From NCBI GenBank assembly GCA_036276235.1, contig DATBDZ010000479.1, positions 1 through 27,325 of the forward strand: a stretch of 27,325 nucleotides of DNA. The letters run 5' to 3'. The notes under the pieces are model-generated. The model was not told where the DNA came from. It did no database searches and was given only the letters and a program-made list of their open reading frames with translations. Position 1 is the stretch's first letter. Each line of letters starts with the position of its first letter. Positions 23,771 through 27,325 of the stretch are shown here, piece after piece. This stretch comes from JANWHF01 sp036276235. Its GTDB lineage: Bacteria > Planctomycetota > Phycisphaerae > Tepidisphaerales > Tepidisphaeraceae. Position numbers and translations under genes: made by a program.

Positions 23771-23996
23771 GTGGCATGGGCGTCCAGCCCATGGGCTCGT
23801 GTACTCACGAGGGTCGGCGCAGCCGACATAAGCCCCAGCGCAGCGTCCTTCTGTCAGTGCAAGACGGACGCTGCGCTCTTGCTCATGTCGGCCGAGTACG
23901 GCCGATGCTTGTTCGGTACAACAAGCGATGGGTTGGAAACCCATGCCACGATTATTGCGGAGTACCGCAAGACCATGGGCGAGACGCCCATGCCAC
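23771..23996. repeat. Composite nested inverted repeat, family I
   Basis: Outer arms 23771-23793 and 23974-23996 (GTGGCATGGGCGTC / GACGCCCATGCCAC) are each close to palindromic. Inside are further pairs: GCCGACAT at 23822-23829 with ATGTCGGC at 23885-23892, and 12 bases at 23837-23848 with 23866-23877. A palindrome GCGGAGTACCGC lies at 23957-23968. It fills most of the 371 bases between the two methyltransferase genes. Open frames across it, including one joined to the next gene, are not convincing coding sequence. Confidence 0.85.
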
Positions 23997-24013
23997 GCAG
24001 AAAGGCGATGCCT

Positions 24014-24733
24014 ATGACTCAACCAACACAGGCGCGATGTGCGTTCTTGATCCTCCTGCTGAGCGGCCTCTCCGCATTTGCGCAGCCGGCCACGCAGCCG
24101 ATCTACACCACGACCCGCCCCAGCCCCGACGGCATCGGCAAAGTTTATATGGGCCGCGAGATCGCACAGGTGATGGGGCACCTGGGCGCGTATTGGCTCG
24201 AACGCTCCGCCCGCGAGCGCGAAGAGCAGCCGGCCAAGGCGATTGAGCTCATGCAACTTCGTCCGACTGATGTTGTCGCCGACATCGGCGCGGGCACCGG
24301 CTATTTCAGCTTCCGCATGGCGGCAAAAGTCCCGCGCGGCAAGGTGCTGGCGGTGGACATCCAACCCGAAATGCTCGACATGATGCGCGAGCGATCCAAA
24401 GCCGCCGGCGTGACCAATGTCGAGCCGATCCTCGGCACCATCGAAGACCCAAAACTGCCGGCAAACGCGGTTGATGTGGCGCTGATGGTTGATGCCTATC
24501 ACGAGTTCGACCATCCGCGCGAGATGATGCTGGCGATCGTCAAATCCCTGAAGGTTGGGGGCCGCGTCATCGACATCGAATATCGCGGCGAAGACCCGGA
24601 TGTGCAGATCAAGCCGCACCATAAGATGACGCAGGCGCAAGCCATCCGCGAGATGGAGGCGGTCGGGTTGCATCATGTGAAGACATACGATGATCTGCCG
24701 CAGCAGCATTTGATGGTGTTTGAGAAAAGATAG
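24014..24733 (+). CDS. Methyltransferase-fold protein with a signal peptide
   Basis: This 239-residue protein begins with a clear export signal (CAFLILLLSGLSAFAQP, cleavage near residue 21), then a class I methyltransferase domain: VYMGREIAQVMGHLGAYWLE, motif I VADIGAGTGYFSFRMA, VLAVDIQPEMLDMM and VALMVDAYHEFDHPREMM. Similar exported proteins with the MGREIA/VMGH segment are, as I recall, common in planctomycetes and relatives. An exported SAM enzyme is odd because SAM is cytosolic. I chose the ATG at 24014, with AAAGG eight bases upstream; ATG 24008 is the alternative. An open frame extends further upstream but only translates repeat DNA. Function is unknown. Confidence 0.85.
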   Translation: MTQPTQARCAFLILLLSGLSAFAQPATQPIYTTTRPSPDGIGKVYMGREIAQVMGHLGAYWLERSAREREEQPAKAIELMQLRPTDVVADIGAGTGYFSFRMAAKVPRGKVLAVDIQPEMLDMMRERSKAAGVTNVEPILGTIEDPKLPANAVDVALMVDAYHEFDHPREMMLAIVKSLKVGGRVIDIEYRGEDPDVQIKPHHKMTQAQAIREMEAVGLHHVKTYDDLPQQHLMVFEKR

Positions 24734-24745
24734 GCGATCGCCGGC

Positions 24746-24846
24746 GGCGGCGGGCAGTGCCCGCCCTACGATAAAAGCGCCGGTGGCGGCGGGCAGTGCC
24801 CGCCCTACGATAAAAGCGGGCGCGTAGGGCGGGCACTGCCCGCCGC
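24746..24846. repeat. Tandem and inverted repeat, family J
   Basis: Two 34-base direct copies at 24746-24779 and 24785-24818 (GGCGGCGGGCAGTGCCCGCC start) are 39 bases apart, start to start. A reverse-complement partial copy follows at 24823-24846. Each copy also contains its own GGGCAGTGCCC palindrome. It lies between the exported methyltransferase and rhamnulokinase genes. Confidence 0.92.
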
Positions 24847-24915
24847 ATCCGCCTCACTTGCGATTGGCCTTTTCGCATTAGCTATTACAATTCACGCCGA
24901 CCTTCACGGAGTCGC

Positions 24916-26388
24916 ATGGCCTCTGGCAATTTTCTGGCATTTGATCTGGGCGCGGAGAGTGGCCGCGCGGTCCTCGGCACGTTGACCGATTCGCGCCTTT
25001 CGCTGGCGGAGAAGCATCGTTTTCCTAATCCGACCGGCCGCATGAATGGCCATCTGCACTGGAATCTGCTGACCCAGTGGGAAGAGTTGAAAACGGGGCT
25101 GCGCAAGACCGCGCACGATCAGCCGCTACTGCATGGAATTGGCGTCGATACCTGGGGCGTCGATTTTGGATTAGTCGCCGAGGATGGCACGATCCTGGGT
25201 AATCCCTTTCACTATCGCGATTCGCGGACGGATGGAATGATGGAACGGGCGTTCCGGAAGGTCTCTCGCGAAAAAATCTTTGATGCCACCGGCGTACAGT
25301 TCATGGAGATCAATTCGCTCTATCAGCTTTTCGCCATGAAGGAGGGCGGCTCGCCGCTGCTTCACGCCGCCTCGACGCTGCTGTTCGTGCCGGATTTATT
25401 TAATTATCTGTTTACGGGAGTCCGCAAGAGTGAATTCTCGATCGCGACGACCAGCCAGATGTACGATCCGCGGGCCAAAGGGTGGGCGAAGGGGATGCTG
25501 GAATCCCTTGGCCTGCCGACACGGATCTTTCCGGAGATTGTGCCATCGGGAACGGTGCTCGGCCCGCTGACGGATGACGTTGCCAGCGAGTGCGGCGCTG
25601 CGGCCGCCCCGGTCATTGCACCGGCCTCCCACGACACCGGCAGCGCGGTGGCGGCGGTTCCCGCGGAAGGTTCGGATTGGTGCTACATCAGCTCGGGCAC
25701 GTGGTCATTGATGGGCGTCGAGCTGCCCTCGCCGATCGTCAATGACAAAGCGCTTCAATATAACTACACCAATGAAGGCGGAGTCGGCGGCACAATCCGC
25801 TTCCTGAAAAACATCGCCGGCTTATGGCTCATTCAGGAACTGCGCCGGCACTGGAAGAAGGACGGGCACGATCACACGTATGCCGAGCTGACGGAGATGG
25901 CGGGCCGCGCGAGAGGATTGGGGTACATCCTCGATCCCTCGTACAAGCCGTTTCTTTCACCGGGAGACATGCCGGCAAAGGTGGAGCGTTTCTGCCGCGA
26001 AACCCGCCAGCCACTTCCTTCCTCGCGCGGCGAATATGTCCGCGCCTGCCTCGAAGGCCTCGCCCTCACCTATCGCAAAACGCTCGATGGTCTGGAAGAT
26101 GTCCTGGGCCGCAAGATCGCGACGATCCATATCGTGGGCGGCGGCAGCCAAAACGAGCTGCTCAACCAAATGACCGCCGACGCCTGCAATCGCCCCGTCA
26201 TTGCCGGCCCAATCGAGGCCACCGCGATCGGAAATATTCTCGTGCAGGCGATGGCCATCGGTGCCGTGAAGTCGCTCGCCGATGCCCGCGCAATCGTGCG
26301 AAACAGCTTCGAAGTCAAACGATTCGAGCCCCGCGCGGCGAAGCAGTGGGAGGGGGCGTATGAACGGTATCGGGAGTTGAGTAGGTAA
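24916..26388 (+). CDS. rhaB: Rhamnulokinase
   Basis: This 490-residue FGGY-family sugar kinase would phosphorylate L-rhamnulose to L-rhamnulose 1-phosphate in the cytosol. It opens with FLAFDLGAESGRAVLGTL, as RhaB does, then has GVDTWGVDFGLV (sugar/catalytic Asp region), EINSLYQL, ISSGTWSLMGVE and the C-terminal IVGGGSQNELLNQMTADAC. GGAG lies just before the ATG at 24916. Length is usual for RhaB. The expected isomerase (rhaA) and aldolase (rhaD) are not in the window. The amidohydrolase gene 136 bases downstream is on the same strand, with repeats in the gap. Confidence 0.95.
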   Translation: MASGNFLAFDLGAESGRAVLGTLTDSRLSLAEKHRFPNPTGRMNGHLHWNLLTQWEELKTGLRKTAHDQPLLHGIGVDTWGVDFGLVAEDGTILGNPFHYRDSRTDGMMERAFRKVSREKIFDATGVQFMEINSLYQLFAMKEGGSPLLHAASTLLFVPDLFNYLFTGVRKSEFSIATTSQMYDPRAKGWAKGMLESLGLPTRIFPEIVPSGTVLGPLTDDVASECGAAAAPVIAPASHDTGSAVAAVPAEGSDWCYISSGTWSLMGVELPSPIVNDKALQYNYTNEGGVGGTIRFLKNIAGLWLIQELRRHWKKDGHDHTYAELTEMAGRARGLGYILDPSYKPFLSPGDMPAKVERFCRETRQPLPSSRGEYVRACLEGLALTYRKTLDGLEDVLGRKIATIHIVGGGSQNELLNQMTADACNRPVIAGPIEATAIGNILVQAMAIGAVKSLADARAIVRNSFEVKRFEPRAAKQWEGAYERYRELSR

Positions 26389-26400
26389 ACAGAAGTGAAA

Positions 26401-26488
26401 GGCACGAAGGGACGTAGGCACGAAGGCACGAAGGGAAGACTTGGACGGTCCCCTCCTTCCCGTCGTGCCTCCGTGCCTTCGTGCCTGT
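26401..26488. repeat. Inverted repeat, family H-like, GGCACGAAGG units
   Basis: Left arm around 26401-26440 and right arm around 26452-26488 pair imperfectly. Both are made of GGCACGAAGG/GGCACGAAGGG units. It sits between rhaB and the amidohydrolase gene. Confidence 0.8.
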
Positions 26489-26490
26489 CT

Positions 26491-26524
26491 TATCTGACTT
26501 CTGCCTTCTGCCTTCTGACTACTC
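26491..26524. repeat. Single arm of family F repeat
   Basis: TATCTGACTTCTGCCTTCTG followed by another CCTTCTG unit and ACTACTCA. In reverse complement it resembles the left arm at 16216-16268 (GTAGTCAGAAAGGCAGAA). It abuts the start codon of the amidohydrolase gene, so no ribosome site is visible there. Confidence 0.65.
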
Positions 26525-27325
26525 ATGAAAATCGACTCCCACGTCCACATCTGCGCTTTCACCCCCGAGCATGGCCGCACCTCGGCGCATACGCTCAACA
26601 GCATTCCATTTCGCTACATGCGCTGGCGGCTGGGGATTCCGGGAAGCGATGCGACCACCGAGCAGAAGCTCGTGCAACGACTGGCCGATACCATCAATCA
26701 AACCGAGCAACTCGACGCGGCGGTGGTTCTTGCCTTCGACGGCGTCTGGACGCGCGATGGACAATTCGATGATCGCAACACTCATCTCCATGTCACCAAT
26801 GAATTTGTCATCGGGCTTTGCCAGCGTTATCCGAAGATGCTGTTCGGCGCATCGGTTCATCCGTATCGCAAGGACGCCGTTGCGGAGATCGAGCGATGTG
26901 TCAAAGCTGGCGCGGTGTTGCTGAAATGGCTGCCGATCGTTCAGGATTTTGATCCGTCTGATCCGCTTTGCTTCCCGCTTTATGAGGCGCTGGCGCATTA
27001 CAAATTGCCGCTGCTGAGCCACACCGGCGGCGAAAAATCATTGCCGGTGCGCAATCTGGCGGTTGCCGATCCGAAATTACTGGTGCCCGCCCTGGAGCGC
27101 GGCGTAACAGTCATCGCCGCCCATTGCGGCACCCGCTCGGCCCTGCGCGAAGTTGATTTCGTCCCCGATTTTGTCCGCATGGCTGAGCAATACGAAAACC
27201 TGTTCGGCGACACCGCCGCCCTGAATCTGCCGACGAGGTCATACGCGTGGCCGACTATCTTGAAAAACCCAACGATCCGCAAGAAGCTCGTTCATGGCAG
27301 CGATTGGCCGATCCCGCCGTTTCCG
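26525..27325 (+). CDS. Amidohydrolase-family metal-dependent hydrolase (Amidohydro_2), 3' end beyond window
   Basis: The frame stays open for 267 codons from the ATG at 26525 to the end of the window. It shows the metal-binding signatures of the amidohydrolase TIM-barrel: DSHVHI (His6, His8) near the start, ASVHPYRKDA, LLKWLPIVQDF (Lys region), LLSHTGGEKS, IAAHCGTRSA and finally HGSDWPIPPFP at the edge. The final C-terminal part is missing. Relatives hydrolyse lactones or decarboxylate small acids, for example in sugar or aromatic breakdown. The neighbouring rhamnulokinase hints at sugar metabolism, which is inference. No ribosome site precedes the ATG because a repeat arm ends there. Confidence 0.88.
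   Translation, partial: MKIDSHVHICAFTPEHGRTSAHTLNSIPFRYMRWRLGIPGSDATTEQKLVQRLADTINQTEQLDAAVVLAFDGVWTRDGQFDDRNTHLHVTNEFVIGLCQRYPKMLFGASVHPYRKDAVAEIERCVKAGAVLLKWLPIVQDFDPSDPLCFPLYEALAHYKLPLLSHTGGEKSLPVRNLAVADPKLLVPALERGVTVIAAHCGTRSALREVDFVPDFVRMAEQYENLFGDTAALNLPTRSYAWPTILKNPTIRKKLVHGSDWPIPPFP

Noticed and set aside
23756..24013. Upstream extension of the exported methyltransferase gene
   Set aside because: The extra residues only translate family I palindromes; a ribosome site and signal peptide support the start at 24014.
24746..24818. Direct repeats that might be a CRISPR array
   Set aside because: Only two copies with a 5-base gap, far too short for spacers, and no cas genes are seen.

Overview
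The window is GC-rich chromosomal DNA, most likely from a planctomycete and perhaps a Phycisphaerae-like lineage. This rests on gene content: a PVC-type membrane-bound dehydrogenase/HEAT/cytochrome c protein, a redoxin next to a cytochrome c plus Cu type II monooxygenase, an FG-GAP/hydrolase fusion, a large beta-helix protein and many exported proteins. No rRNA, tRNA, CRISPR array or phage module was recognised. The lineage is inferred, not proven.

Layout. Positions 1-126 look like the 3' end of an ISL3-type insertion sequence. On the minus strand lie an orphan sugar-binding lipoprotein (502-1482) and a tight set reading SDR oxidoreductase, sugar phosphate isomerase/epimerase, RnfC-like, RnfD-like (6263 down to 1891). 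The last three genes touch or overlap. On the plus strand is a protein with an XPB/Ssl2-N (Helicase_C_3)-like C-terminus (6388-8322), followed by a small minus-strand hypothetical gene, the PVC cytochrome protein (9005-11719) and an FG-GAP/hydrolase fusion (11943-14180). A minus-strand pair follows: an ABC ATPase and a T4 Rnl1-like RNA ligase. Then come an M3 oligopeptidase, a redoxin, a cytochrome c/PHM-like protein, a beta-helix protein, two unrelated methyltransferases on opposite strands, rhamnulokinase, and an amidohydrolase that runs off the right end.

Much of the content suggests a degrader of plant or algal polysaccharide: rhamnulokinase, beta-helix protein, sugar isomerase, SDR, sugar-binding protein and hydrolase fusion. 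The Rnf-like pair is unusual because both Fe-S sites are intact while the usual flavin-site motifs in both subunits look lost.

The most striking feature is between the genes. Almost every gap longer than about 100 bp holds a long inverted repeat, and at least nine sequence families are present. Some are nested inside each other, two families have two full copies each, and four unrelated families share the core CGGAGTACC. In several places the repeats run into genes: one supplies the apparent start of the beta-helix gene, another a false upstream start for the sugar-binding protein, and a 7-bp tandem repeat encodes the core of a signal peptide.
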